DNA of 64,000 nt, taken from NCBI RefSeq assembly GCF_900964775.1, contig NC_041806.1, forward strand, positions 24,455,488 through 24,519,487, in the 5' to 3' direction. The notes beneath the pieces are model-generated. The model was not told where the DNA came from, did no database searches, and was given only the letters and a program-made list of their open reading frames with translations. Below are positions 23,740 to 36,000 of this stretch, piece by piece; positions within the stretch are counted from its first letter, which is position 1; each line of letters opens with the position of its first letter. Made by a program: the position numbers and the translations under genes. The DNA is from Scleropages formosus. Lineage: Eukaryota > Chordata > Actinopteri > Osteoglossiformes > Osteoglossidae.

Positions 23740-24320
23740 GGCAGCTGCCTGGCAGAGCTGGTTTGATATCTCCACAAGAAAGCCGTACAGAGGTTGGTCA
23801 AAACAGCTCAGGAAATCATCGGCACACAGCTACCAGCAGTCCAAGACACCTACTCCAGACGCTGCCTCAGAAAGACGATGGGCATCATGAAAGATCGTAG
23901 TCACCTCGCATGGGCACTTTTCTCTTCTCTGCCATCTGCAAAGCGGCTCAGGTCTATTCGAACCCACACTGCTAGGTACAGGAACAACTTTTACCCCACT
24001 GCTGTAAGAGTATAGAACACTAACCAATGTGCCACCTTTAGTAACTAGAGTTGGACTGCTCCACCCAAGCACGTTGGTACATCACATAGTCACTTCAAGC
24101 ATTCTCATGTTCTGAGTTCTCTGGCTGTCTACTGGTATTATTGTTATTATTGTTACTGTTATTTATTGTTTATTAGCATTACTCATTGTCATTGCTATTG
24201 TTTTGTGCAGTATTTCTATTGTTTTTATTCATAGTCTGTGGAGAAATATTCAAGAAGAATTTCATGATACTTGTACACAGTACTTGTACTATGACAATAA
24301 ACTTAACTGGAAACTGAAAA
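23740..24320 (+). mobile_element. 3' end of an L2/Rex1-type LINE
   Basis: The translation KKAVQRLVKTAQEIIGT, later RRCLRKTMGIMKDRSHLAW and ARYRNNFYPTAVRV match the far C-terminus of fish L2/Rex1-like LINE ORF2 proteins. An AT-rich tail ending in ACTATGACAATAAACTTAAC follows, as is usual for their 3' ends. Only the tail of the element is present. It sits directly after the LTR fossil. Confidence 0.75.
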
Positions 24321-24424
24321 CTGATTTTGGCTAAATCTGCTATAGCTCTGATTATACTGACATTGTTGTAAACATTTAGTATTGTGTAGTCAGGGTATTT
24401 TTTTTCTCTAAAATATTGTATTCT

Positions 24425-24650
24425 GTTATGTGTAGAGTAGTGGTTAGTGCTGCTGCCTTTGGACCCAAATGAAATGCACAGGTTCCAATCTCTCTCTCTG
24501 AGTGCAGTACCCTTAAGCAAAGTACTTATCCTAAACTGCTCCAGTAAAATTACCCAGCAGCTATATAAATGGGTACCTAATTGTAGGTAGAGTAACACTG
24601 TAAACCGCTTCAGAGGAAAAGTGTCAGCTAAATGAATGTAATGTACTAGC
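24425..24650 (+). repeat. tRNA-derived SINE, family B
   Basis: The head has AGTGGTTAGTGCTGCTGCCT, then GTACCCTTAAGCAAAGTACT, AGTAAAATTACCCAGCAGCT and ATAAATGGGTACCTAATTGT, ending in GTCAGCTAAATGAATG. It shows all the landmarks shared by the family-B copies in this window. Confidence 0.8.
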
Positions 24651-24779
24651 TAGACCTCTTTTTTATGCAGCGAAGTGTGTTGGACTAAAACGAGGACGGC
24701 CCGGTTCTACGGTGTCGGCTATAAAAACGTTACACAAAGACATGAGAAGAGGTTCGGCTGTCCAGAGAAGTTGGTGAAT

Positions 24780-25047
24780 GAAAGGCGCCTGAGGCCTGAA
24801 CACGAGTCGTGAAGGCCGCTAGCCGCCGGTGGGTGGCGCTGTCGAGCTGTGCGTGTCGATGCGCTTCTGCGACGCCGCGTGGCAGTCGCTGCCTTTTAAG
24901 GCCTCGCTTCCTGGTTTGAGTTCGGGTGCGAGTGCGACGCACGCTCGCTCGCGCGTATGTTTCCCTCCTGTCATCTCCGCCTTCTCGTGTCTGCAGCGGC
25001 CCGCAGCCCCTCGTCGCGTGTAGGTAAGAGCCGCGCGCGCCGCGACG
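24780..25047 (+). promoter_or_regulatory. naxd: CpG-rich 5' region of naxd
   Basis: The sequence becomes dense in CG dinucleotides from about 24780 and stays so through the first naxd exon. It is the likely promoter and 5' untranslated region. The transcription start cannot be placed. Confidence 0.5.
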
Positions 25048-28000
25048 ATGCGCTGGGACTCGACGACGGGCGCCGTGGGCACGTGCCTGCTCGCGGTCCT
25101 CTTGTCGATCGCCGTAGCTCTTCTCCTATTGAAGCGAGAAGGTAAACGTCCTCCGGTCGCGCGCGTCGTTGTACAGTAAATCATGCCTCTGTTTGCAGGT
25201 CGCTTCATTTCCTGTGTCGCTGACGAGCTGAACCGCCGGTAAACAAACACCTGAGTCTCAGTGAAACGCGCGTCACCTGCGCCATCGCATCGAGAGAGAT
25301 GATCGAGACACAAAGACGCGCGGTCGCTCACGAGATGTATAATACGGTATACTAGGTTGCCATCTTTTTACCGTAGGACAGTTATCATTTGGTGTTAGTT
25401 AGCGACTTGCCAATAGGACACGGACGGAATAATTTAGTAGTGTGCTGGTCAGCAGCGGTGTACGCGCGGGGATGTCTACTCCCCTGAACAGCTGCCCTCG
25501 GAAACTAACCCTGACAGGCGAGTGAAACGGTTCCTCTAAGACCCAGCGGACACCGGCGCCCGACAGGCCGCAGTGTCCGTGATGAAGTGCGCGAGCGGCG
25601 GTGACGCGCTGCGCGCCCGTTGCACTGCTGTGCACTTTGCGGTGAGACTTTGACGCCTCTCTGCGCCGTGCGCTAATCTTCGCTGTGACGAATGTGTGTG
25701 TGAAGGTTGTTTATTGGCTGCGAGAATGTTGTTGACTCGGGGCGACTGTTCCCTGGACATGATATGCGATGAAGTGAAGGGAATCTTGTCTTCGCTCGGA
25801 GCGGACCCGATTGCCAGGCCTTAGGAGAAGCGCGTAAATGTGGTTCTCTTGGGGACTTCGAGTAAGTTGTCGTGCAGCAGAGCGGCGGTGTAGCGGCGCG
25901 AGCTGTGGTATCTGACTGCTGCGCGCGGAGAGCCACACACTCAGGTCCCGGTGGTTAAGTTAACTTACCATGCTGGCGAACACGCGGGGCTTCCTGTGGT
26001 CGGACGTGGAGACCCGAGCGCTGCTGCACATCTGGGGCGAGCAGGACGTGCAGACGGCGCTGGACGGAAACTTTCGCAACAGCCACGTTTACCGGGACGT
26101 GGCCGGGCGGCTCGGCGAGATGGGCTTCGACCGCACGCCCGAGCAGTGCCGCATCCGAGTCAAGAGCCTCAAGAGGCAGTACTACCAGGCCAAGGAGGGA
26201 TCCAGGAGGAACGGCCACTACCACAGGGTGTGCAAGTTCTACGACGAGATGGAGAGGATCCTGAGCGGCAGGAGGAGCCACGGCGACGCGCCGGACCCGA
26301 GCGACGTGAGCGCGCCTGTCGGCGACGAGGACGAGGACGAGGAGGAGGGGGGCGCGCAGAAGCCCGGCTTGAAGGAGCCCTACACGGACAGCGCTGGAGA
26401 GTGCTCCTTCACACAGCAGCCGGTGAAGCTGGAGTACTCCTCCTTCCCGATCCCCGCCTCCACCAGTAACGGTGAGTGGGACCGGCCGCCTTTCTTCCCC
26501 ACGCACTGTGGCTGTCACTGTGTCCGTTAATGCGGTCTCCCGGTCTTCGTTATTCGCACCGCTTTTTCGGGCTCTCCGCGTGCTGTCGCGGGCCATCTGT
26601 GTCCAGACAAGCTGAAGGTCACTCATGACCTTCATCACTTTGTGGAGTTTCTTACAGCAATTGGAGGATTTCTTTATTTTTTTTCTTCTCCACATGTATA
26701 AACTGTTCTTTTACAATGTAGCATTTCAGCGGTGAAATGGCGCGTGGGATATGCAGCAGTTGTAGTGAAATATGTTTTTCATCCTTGGATGGATACATGA
26801 TGATTTTGAGTTGAGGCACAGTTGTGGGAATCGAGACGTAATTTGCCATCCTTGTGTAAAACACTTGATGCGTTTCTTAAAGGTCAAACTTATCCATGGA
26901 CTGTTCTGATCGATGGGTGCGAGACAAGCGAGTCGAGATTCTGTCCGATCCAAGCACAAAATATGACGATATCTGAAGTTCTTGCATGAATCGGCTCCAT
27001 TTGTATCCATATGCGGGGCTCTAAATACCAAATTTGACTTTGATCAGAATTAGGGGGGGAAATTTAGTGCCACAGAACAAACAGCGAAAATCATTTGGAA
27101 TCAGCTCCTTTCTCTTGAGGGGGCGCGGTGGCACAGTAGGTTGGACCGAGTCCTGCTCTCCAGTGGGTCTGGGGTTCGAGTCCCGCTTGGGGTGCCTTGC
27201 GATGGACTGGCGTCCCATCCTGGGTGTGTCCCCTCCCCCTCCAGCCTTGCGCCCTGAGTTGCAGGGTTAGGCTCCGGTTCCCCACGACCCCGTATGGGAC
27301 AAGCGGTTCAGACGTGTGTGTGTGTGTCCGTCCTTTCTCTTGATGTGTTAAATTTCGTCGGAATACATACATAATTCTGAGGTCTTGTTGCAGGCTGCAA
27401 ATTCTAGTGAACGCAATTTACTTGCCTACTCGCCACATGTAATGACTGGTAAACATTGCCGACCCTGGATTTAACCGGTAATGGCGGTTAGATGTGCCGT
27501 TACTCTTACGAGAACGGTATTGGTGTCCTCTTTGACACCAGATGCTCATTCCACGATTACCTGTGCAGGTGCGGCACTGAGTCAGAGCAGCGCCCAGACT
27601 TTCAGCAGCCCCTCTGCCAGCAGGCCCAGGAGGACCAAGAAGCGCTACAGCAACCTTTCTCTGGACAAGCTGATGGAGCGCTTGCTGGAGCAGAGCACCG
27701 TGGCTGAGGAGAACTTCTACAAGCATGAGGAGCAACGTCTGCAGCTGGAGGACAGGCGCCGGGAGGCCGAGCATGCCCGTGAGCTGCAAATGCTCCAAGT
27801 TTTGGGCCAGATGTTCAGTGGGATTTCCTCGCACTCCACCAGCACTGCAGCCCCACCCACACAGACCTGCCCCCCCCACAGTCTTCCACACCGCCACGAG
27901 CAGGCACCTCCTTCTGCCCGCCCCCTAGGTACCACCTGTGTGGGATCCACCCCAGCGCTGGCAGCTCTGCTCGCCCCAGAAACTTCACGTGGCCTCCTTT

Positions 28001-30346
28001 TGCCGCCTCCTCCTACCTCCCTGACCGCATTTAGGTTTAATTTTTCTCAGGAAGATGCTTTTCAATGTGTTGTTACTTCATCCACTCTAAATGCTGGCAG
28101 CGTTGTGCGATATGCAGTAGCGTGCCTAAGGTTTGTCCGTAGCTGTCCAAGAGTACAAGTTCTCGGTAAAAACCGGTGCCAGTAAGAACACGCTAAAGTG
28201 TGCTGTGATATTTCCTATGTTTGATGTAATTGATAGAGATTATTACATGTAGGAGAGCAGGTTACGAGAAATTCAGTTCAGTTTTTCAGGTCTGACATCT
28301 AAGGATAGAGACGATCCCTTGCGGTTCAGTGCTGTCAGACACAACGTTGAGTCCCATCAGCCGGTTACATCTTTGGCTACACACGACCACAACTCGGCCT
28401 GATCCGGAGCGTGTTTTTCCCGCAGTCATTGAGCGCTCCTTCTCCCTGGGGGGCTCCGCGCCGAGGAACATGGACAGCCTCCTTCCGCTCGTCAGGAGCA
28501 TCATACCACCCCTGACCCCTAGGAAACACAAGGGCCAAGATGGCCGCATCGGCATCATCGGGGGATGTCAGGAGTAAGTTATTGATTCGTCCGGCTGACG
28601 ATGCGTCACCCTCACCGCACATTTACCTCTTTGCCTTCGTGTTCACGAACACAAATTGAAGTAACACGTGACTGCAAGTTGCTTTTTTTTGCCCACCTGA
28701 ACTTTCTCTCTGACAAAGTATATGTTTAACATGTGCTAGATATATGCAATTTTCCAGTAGTATAATTTTCCTGTTAAGTTTATTATATTAAGGAAATAGT
28801 TCAGGCAGTCTCTGGAAGAAATTAGAACAAGATTTTTTTTTTTTTTTTTTTGATATGTAACAGGTATACAGGAGCTCCATACTTTGCAGCAATTTCAGCT
28901 CTTAAAGTGGTAAGCATGTTTAGCGTACATGTGTATGTACAGTTTTACTGTGCTGGTGGTCTGCTGATACCATGAAGAGAAAAAAATGCCACCTTTTTTT
29001 GTAGGGAGCAGACCTGTCTCATGTGTTTTGTACCAAAGATGCTGCCACTGTGATAAAGTCCTACAGCCCTGAACTGATTGTACACCCAGTGCTGTAAGTG
29101 AACGCCTGCTTTCCCGTGATGGCTCTGCAACTTGCCGCATTTTGGGTCCCTCTGGTCACGTAATTTCCTTAGAACTTGGGCAAATGCCAAACGCGCCAGA
29201 AAACATTTTATTCTACTGTGGTCAGTTGGAATTAATCAAAATGATAATTTTTGTAGGTTTTATTATGTAAAGGGATAATTAAACCTTGTGCTTGTGATTC
29301 TAAAAGACCTCCTCGTGTTAAGATTTAATGCATACGTTGAAATGAAGCAGTGTACCCTAAAATAAACTGAAAACTTGAGTCCTGATTAAAATCGTGCCTT
29401 CGCTGTATTTGTACTGTGCGTGCAGCTATAAGTGTCAAGGGAAGGTGGCGTTGAGGTGTTCCCGCCCTTATTCCAGGGACAGTGCGGATGCGGTGCAGGA
29501 GGTGGACAAGTGGCTGCCCAGACTGCACAGCCTTGTAGTCGGTCCAGGTCTGGGACGTGACGATAAGCTTCTAAGAACGGCAAAGGCAAGTAGAGCAGTC
29601 CCACATTTTCACACTGTCCACGTAAAGGTACAGATACACACAAATAGTGTCATTGCTGTGCCTCCCAGGGGGTCCGGCTGCTATTCGGGACACTTCAAAT
29701 ACATACAACCGCAGGATTTATCTGGATTTGTGACACGTTATTTCCTAGCATTTATGTTAAATTCTGCATGCTAACTATTTCTGGGAAAGGTTTGATGGTG
29801 ATTTTTCTCCTTTCGTTGAAGGATATAGTGGAAAAATCCAAAGCAAGAGGAATTCCCATTGTTATTGATGCAGTAAGTGAATCAGTATATATTTATTCAA
29901 TACTTTATTGTTTGTGTTTTTAATATTACCAAAATTGTAGTTCCTCGCTACTGTTTCTGTGGTCCTTACAGGATGGGCTTTGGCTTGTTGCCCAGCAACC
30001 TTCTGTCATACACGGCTACCAGAAGGCCATCCTCACTCCGAATTTCATGGAGTTCAGTCGTCTGTATGAAGCAACAGTGAGTTATTCACCTAATTAACGT
30101 GTAAATGTAGTTGCTGTAAAGTTTTGAGAACTTTGATTCACCTGAAACAAGTGTTTGCACTGTGAGAGTAAATATAGACAAACGTGGAAGGAACATGTAA
30201 ACACAGACTGGCCAGAGGTCCAACATACATCCAGATGCGTAGCCGAGGCACTGTGAGGCAACAGTGCTAGCACGTGCACCACTGTGCCGAAAAAATTAAA
30301 ATGTATTAAAATTGAGTGAATTTTTTAATTTTTGTTTATTATTATA

Positions 30347-30387
<41 letters not shown>

Positions 30388-31395
30388 CTTTAACCCAACA
30401 GGTGAATAAACTAAGAGCATCTTATTTGCTGTGATTTCAGAAGTGATTTTTAGGTTCATAAATAAAATGAGCCCAAGTTGCTTTGGCATTACATCTCCTG
30501 CCCCCCCTGTTGTTGATAACTGGGGTTGCTTGATCGATTACATTGTGTGAAGACAGTTTGTTCCCGTTTTAGCATCGCAAGCCAGTGGAGACCAGCGACA
30601 TCGGGCAGACGGCCTTGCAGCTGAGCATGGCCATGGGGAACCTGACAGTGGTGCTGAAAGGGGCAGAGGACATCATCACTAATGGAAGCAGTGGTTGGTG
30701 TCCATTAAGGATCCACTGGCAGGACTGACCTGCCGTAATATTGGTGTATGGTGTTGGTTTTAAAACACCCAGAGTATAAAGTGATGCCACAGCGGATCCC
30801 TGCAGAGTACTGTCACAGTTAAGTGGTGCTGTGCCAGCTTCGTGTCTTTCACCCTCTTCCTCTGTCCTTAGTGATTGTGTGTAGCCACGAGGGCAGCAGC
30901 CGCCGGTGCGGTGGGCAGGGCGACCTCTTGTCGGGGTCCCTCGGCGTCATGGCACACTGGGCCTTCTCGGCGCAAGGAGACACTGCAAAGAGGTGAATGC
31001 CGCCTGTCTGCCAAGCTCTAACTGAGACTGAAAATCACAGCCCCCTCCCCCATCCAGGAAAAGCCATCAGGGGTGAAATCTTCGCAGGTACAGTTCAGAT
31101 GTATTTACTTGCATTAACAAACCCAGTAGCAGAAGTTACCAGGCAACACCTATCTGTTGTAAGGTACGAAGTACAAATGTGGTAAGAGAAGTGGTCTGGT
31201 TCGCTGAAAAGTAAAAGGGACTATTTCCCCATCCATATCCGCAGCGTCAGCCCAGCGATGGTGGCGGCGTTCGGGGCCTGCGCTTTGACGAGGCAGTGCA
31301 ACCGACAAGCTTTCCACAAGCACGGCAGGGCCACCACTACCTCCGACATGATCCAAGAGATCGGCACAGCCTTCCAGAAGCTGTTTGAGAGCTGA
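25048..31395 (+). CDS. naxd: ATP-dependent (S)-NAD(P)H-hydrate dehydratase
   Basis: This enzyme repairs hydrated NADH and NADPH (NADHX, NADPHX) using ATP and works together with the epimerase NAXE. I read ten coding exons: 25048-25141, 28426-28573, 28864-28909, 29005-29093, 29477-29585, 29822-29872, 29972-30076, 30573-30690, 30872-30992 and 31245-31395, giving 343 residues. Exon 1 encodes a hydrophobic segment ([18 protein letters not shown]) like the human N-terminus. Conserved blocks are [59 protein letters not shown] and [10 protein letters not shown]. The fifth exon ends with a GC donor (29586-29587). Intron 1 (25142-28425) holds a separate Myb/SANT-like gene. The gene is convergent with cars2. 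Confidence 0.95.
25970..28185 (+). CDS. Myb/SANT-like (trihelix type) DNA-binding domain protein, nested in naxd intron 1
   Basis: Two exons, 25970-26471 and 27569-28185, join in phase 1 to give about 372 residues. The N-terminal ~90 residues form a Myb/SANT-like domain: [18 protein letters not shown], then [33 protein letters not shown] and [11 protein letters not shown]. An acidic run (EDEDEEEGG) follows. The second exon has a basic patch (RPRRTKKRY) and a charged helix, about 60 residues, beginning [16 protein letters not shown], suited to a coiled coil. This layout is common in vertebrate proteins derived from Harbinger-type transposon Myb-like factors. I cannot give an ortholog. The last ~85 residues are low in charge and less convincing; a splice donor at 27929 (CTAG|GTACC) could replace them. 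The start has a good context (TTACCATGC). Confidence 0.8.
27119..27331 (+). repeat. tRNA-derived SINE, family A
   Basis: The head has GCGGTGGCACAGTAGG and the B box GGTTCGAGTCCCGC, with a GT tail. It is flanked by the perfect 13-bp duplication TCCTTTCTCTTGA (27106-27118 and 27332-27344). It lies in the intron of the nested Myb/SANT gene. Confidence 0.92.
29586..29591 (+). other. naxd: GC splice donor in naxd
   Basis: The exon 29477-29585 must end after AAG to join in frame to GATATAGTGG at 29822. The intron then starts GCAAGT. No GT donor nearby keeps the frame and the conserved protein. GC-AG introns are a known minor class of U2-type introns. Confidence 0.8.
30195..30292 (-). repeat. SINE family C fragment
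   Basis: On the minus strand this gives a tRNA-like head (GGCACAGTGGTGCACGTGCT) and part of the family-C body. It is truncated and lies in a naxd intron. Confidence 0.5.
30352..30387. repeat. Poly(T) tract of about 36 bases
   Basis: An unbroken T run lies in the naxd intron between the exons ending 30076 and starting 30573. It may be a retroelement tail in minus orientation. Its length is likely to be unstable and hard to sequence. Confidence 0.8.
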
Positions 31396-31631
31396 GTGAG
31401 GGGTGGGAAGGTGAGCCTTCCTTTTCGCATACTCTCCTTCCAGCTGCCGCACTGGAGTTCTCACACCAACCTCACGGTGGTCCGTGGGGCCTGGCTAGAA
31501 GGTGATTGATCGTTTTACTTGTAGATGTTCTCGATGACTGTAAGGAGAGTATGGGGGGGAAAAAGGTACTTGAGAAGTGCAAAGATTCCGTAACAGCAAG
31601 TGAAAATGCAACGAAATCAAGTGGGTTATTT

Positions 31632-31637
31632 AATAAA
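31632..31637 (+). other. naxd: Candidate polyadenylation signal of naxd
   Basis: AATAAA lies about 240 bp after the naxd stop. The region from here to 32573 lies between the two convergent genes and holds no coding sequence I can support. Confidence 0.55.
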
Positions 31638-32573
31638 AGAGTTTAGATAAACATGGGCTTCCCCTTCGTTTCAGACTGAAGGAAGGTTTTTTGGCCTTCA
31701 GTAACACTAGACCTGTAGGCCATCTGAGGATGAAATAGTCCCTTTATCTTGCACTGAGCTTTGGTATTTCAAAGTGCCTCGTGCTCCTGTAGCCAATGAC
31801 ATTACACTGGAGTGTGTTGTTTTGTCTGACACTGGAACGGCAAAGAAACGATCCACGGTATTTCCCCACGTTTTTTTGTATCGGCCTCTCCGAAGTCTTC
31901 CGAAGCTCTGTGTAAAAATGATGCTAAATGTGGTGAACGCAAGGCAGACAAACGGTATTGTACTTCTTCTGACACTCCTATGGAGGCTTCCATTCCAGGC
32001 AGAAATATCAAAGGAGGACAGGAAGACAAGTGGCTCAGACCCCATATCATTTTGGGTATTTGCCCTGGTTATTGCTCTGTCGCGACAATCGTTGTGTCCA
32101 GACTCTGTGGTTGCCCTTTCAGAATGAATTAAAGAATGTAACTGGCATAGTACCACAGACCCCATTTCTTAATTTTCCTTTACCTGAAAATATTAAAACT
32201 AAAAGGATTTTAAAAATCTTATTTGCAGCTCCTTGTCTTCACGTATGTAGCCAAAGTGAAATTTAAGTAATTTTTTTATTTGGGTGAAATGTTTGGACTA
32301 AACCCTCTTTACTTCAAGCAGATTTAAAGAAGTGACATGTTCATGGGCAGAAGTGTAGTCAGAACCAGAAAGCAAAGCCTTAACCATTGTTAGGTTAGGT
32401 GAGGTTTACTATGTTTCCCACAGGGCTCCCTCCAGTAGTCTGTGCACCTAAACAGTTTTGCCAGCTTGTTCTTGAGCAAAGACAACAACCTAGTATTAGT
32501 ATGCATTAGTATACATATTTTCCATGCAAATGAGGAAATCATACTGAGAAAGATGATTTCAAAAAAAAATTAC

Positions 32574-32579
32574 TTTATT
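32574..32579 (-). other. cars2: Candidate polyadenylation signal of cars2
   Basis: TTTATT on the plus strand is AATAAA on the minus strand, about 460 bp after the cars2 stop at 33040. Confidence 0.5.
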
Positions 32580-33039
32580 TTACAAGGTAATACAACCAAG
32601 GAATAATACTACAGGTGTATATTCCCTGCAAGACAATGCCAACATAATGTATATTATCAGTGTATTATACAATACAATCTTGTAGTAAGATTAATTCTGA
32701 ATGTTGATCTTGACATCTGTGGAAAGTGGTTTAGTCGTATAACATGGTACTAACAATTACATTCACTTCACTGAGAGATCAAGGCCATGACTATAAATGG
32801 TTCCTTTGCATGTCACAAAACACATGAAAGTGCTCATCAGAACTCTCCCATTGAGTTGCCCAAATGACCCCCTGGTGGTTCAGAGGGTTGTTCCATGCGG
32901 ACAGGTGAAGCACAAGACCATGCTGTCACACACCACAGGAGGAAGACCATGAGAAGGCTTTTTGGATTTTCAGCAGCTCATTGGGTTAGAACTGAAGGAC
33001 CTGAGATGGATATTCTTCAGTGACTTTGGCCACCATGCG

Positions 33040-36000
33040 CTACTCCTTTTGCTTCCTGCTGATTTCCCAGGTGGAGTGTGTGCCTCTATCCTGCAACAGC
33101 ATCACATGTGATAAGACACTTTTTCCCAAAAAACTGTCCAAATAAACACCCACATACAAACAAATATACCCAGCACTTTCAGCCCTCAGTTTTACCTAAG
33201 CCTGTTTGAACATTCTCAGCAATTCTGGTCAGGGTGTTGTACCGCTAATGGCTGCTCATATCACCTTATTTGGCAATATCTGTTTATGAAAGTGTCAAAC
33301 TGGTTTGTTTGATCTGGCTAAAATTCTGAACACAGGCTCAAATTAGAAGTACTACTACTAGACTGTCCATGTACATTGTGTTCATTTTTTTATTCGAAAT
33401 TGGAAAAACAACCTACGAATTACGATGCCTTCATTCATTTAATATTGAAAGCAGAAAAATGGCTTTGTATTGTTTGAGCACACACAAAAGAAAAGGACTT
33501 ATTTTTCTTTGTTTAATCATACAAATCTCACAATACCAAATATGATGAATACCCTAAAGTGCACAATATTTTCAATCTAACAAGTAGCCTAACCTCAAAT
33601 GGGTAGCATGGTGGCACCGCGAGTAGCGCTGCTGTCTCACAGCACCTAGGTTGTGCGAGAGGATGTGGGTTTAATCCCCACTCAGTCTGTGTGACGTTTG
33701 CATGTTCTCATGTCTGCGTGGGTTTCCACCCACAGTCCAAAGAGATGCTGTTCAGGTTCACCCACAGTGTGTGTTCCACTGATGTATAGATGAGTGACCC
33801 ATTGTAAGTAGTGTATCTAGCAGTGTAAGTCACCTTAGTGAATAAGGTGTGTGGGCTGATAACACTACATAGAGTTCATTGGAAGTCGCTTTGGAGAAAA
33901 GCATCTACTAAATATGAAAATGTAAACTAGAACTTCATGGTGCTTTAAACACCTACGCTTAATTAGTAATAAGATTAAATAGTACCTGAAAAATCCTGCT
34001 GATTTTCTCGATGGACATGTCATCTTCCCTTACTGTCACTCTCTTAATGCTTTTGAAATGCACCTAGTGATCCATATTAACTTATAACTAGGAGCAAAGC
34101 CAGCATGTTCGATGAAGCCACTGATGGATTATGTGCTGTTTCAATTAGTTTACATGCGTGTTGTTCAAGAATACCACAAAACGAAATAACTGAAAGCCAA
34201 AAACTAGGACAGCAAGAAACTATAAATGAGGCATATTTTAAATATTTAACATTTTGAGCAAAAAATGGTTTTTAAACATAGTAAATTCATAATTTGTCAT
34301 TTTTAAAACAAAACGAATGGAGGCATCGTAATTCACATTTTGTTTTTCAATTCTGAATCGAAAAACGAATGAACACAACGTACACAGACCCTAGACACTG
34401 TCACAATTAATCCAGGATTATATTTAACCTTGCAAAGAAGACATTGCTCAGTGTGGAACAACCTGTGATGTTAGTGATGGTAATGGAAAGGGCAGCTTGT
34501 GGTTAATGCACCCAACAACGATTTTAAAAAATAAAAATAAAGTCCCATCCTTCCAAGCAAGTAATTAAAATCCTTTTTTTCCCCCCAATAAAATGCTTAT
34601 ACTAAATGTAAGAAAGTGGAACACATGCTTGTTCCTGTGCCCATAAAGAGAGCACTCACCTTGATGTGCACACCAAAGGGTTCCAGGTTCTTCCGCAGAG
34701 CATCACAAGCCCTTAGCAGGGGCACTCTGTCCCGCCTCGGTTGTCCTGGGGGGGTCCCGTCTTTGGTGTTGCTAGGCGTCACTTCCTGTGGAGCAAGGGC
34801 AATGCTACGCACCTCACTGCGGAACCTCACAAGCTCTTCCACCACATTCTCAAGGAGTCCAGGAGAGTCCACTGAATGGAGCAACTTAAGGAAAAGCAAA
34901 AGGGTAAAAAGGAAGTGAGTCTCTCTGCGCATGTTTGTTATCCTCTTCATGCTCATAAATGTAACTACTGGACCTTTTTGCCCATTACGTCAATGCCCAG
35001 GACATCTAGGAAGTCCCTTATGTAGGACACAATCGCTCCAAACGGGGCTGCACTCCTGGATGAGCCATTTGCCTGTGCAGGAGACACATTCAAGTGAAAG
35101 AAATGCTTATAGGGACTAGAAACAATTTCACAGATTATTTAATGTAAATTATGCCTGTATTTAATATATCTTGATATAAGAGATTACTTGTGTACGTTGT
35201 CTGACTTCCTAAGAGAATTCTAAAAAGACTTTAGACTGAAAATATACAACACCACACTACTTGTGGGGCAGCTGAGTGCATAGTGGTTAGACCTTTTGAC
35301 TCAAAGGTTGCAGGTTCGAATGTCAACTCCAGCTGTAGTACCTTTGAGCAAGGTACTTACCCTAAATTGCCCCAGTAAAATTAGCAAGCTGTATGAATGG
35401 GTAAATAATTGTAAGTCATTTTAGAGAAAAGCATCAGCTAAATAAACAAATGCAAAATGTAATGTACATGTACTTATTGAGCAGACAGTTGCCATTTTCA
35501 CTAACCAATTAGCATAGGGGGTTACCTTAGAAATGACCTGAAGCTGGCAGTTGCCATGATGAATAAGGCTCATTACTGCATCAATAGCCCGTGGCGTGTC
35601 AAAGTCATCTGCCAATGCCTTTTGAACGCTGGCCTTCGTGTCAGCTAACCTTGGGGATAAACAGCTGAGCTGGCTCAGAGCAACATTCACTGATGCACCA
35701 ACCATTACAAGCTAGATGTCTCCCACTGATGCATCCATATGCCTAAAAAGCCTGCTGCTTTTCACATCTGTAAGGTTTTGAAGCCCAGAGACACAACATC
35801 AGTAAATAACAGATGAATTCTAGTCAAAAACAGGTTTAAACACTTATGAGGCTGAGTGTAACACTAGTTCCCATGCTGGGACTAGAACTACCCTTAATCT
35901 ATGACATTATGAGGTGCGCTGCCCCGTCTCACGCTGTCTGTGTGCGCCTACCGTTGCCACAGGGCCACTTCATCCACAGCCTGGCACAGCAGCTGGCCTT

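Noticed and set aside
25951-26695. Long alternative frames on both strands over the first Myb/SANT exon
   Set aside because: They are GC-rich shadow frames of the real frame starting at 25970, full of Arg/Gly/Pro with no domain.
31774-32165. Open frames of 117 and 152 codons between naxd and cars2
   Set aside because: They overlap each other on opposite strands within the 3' untranslated or intergenic sequence and show no domain, splice context or similarity.
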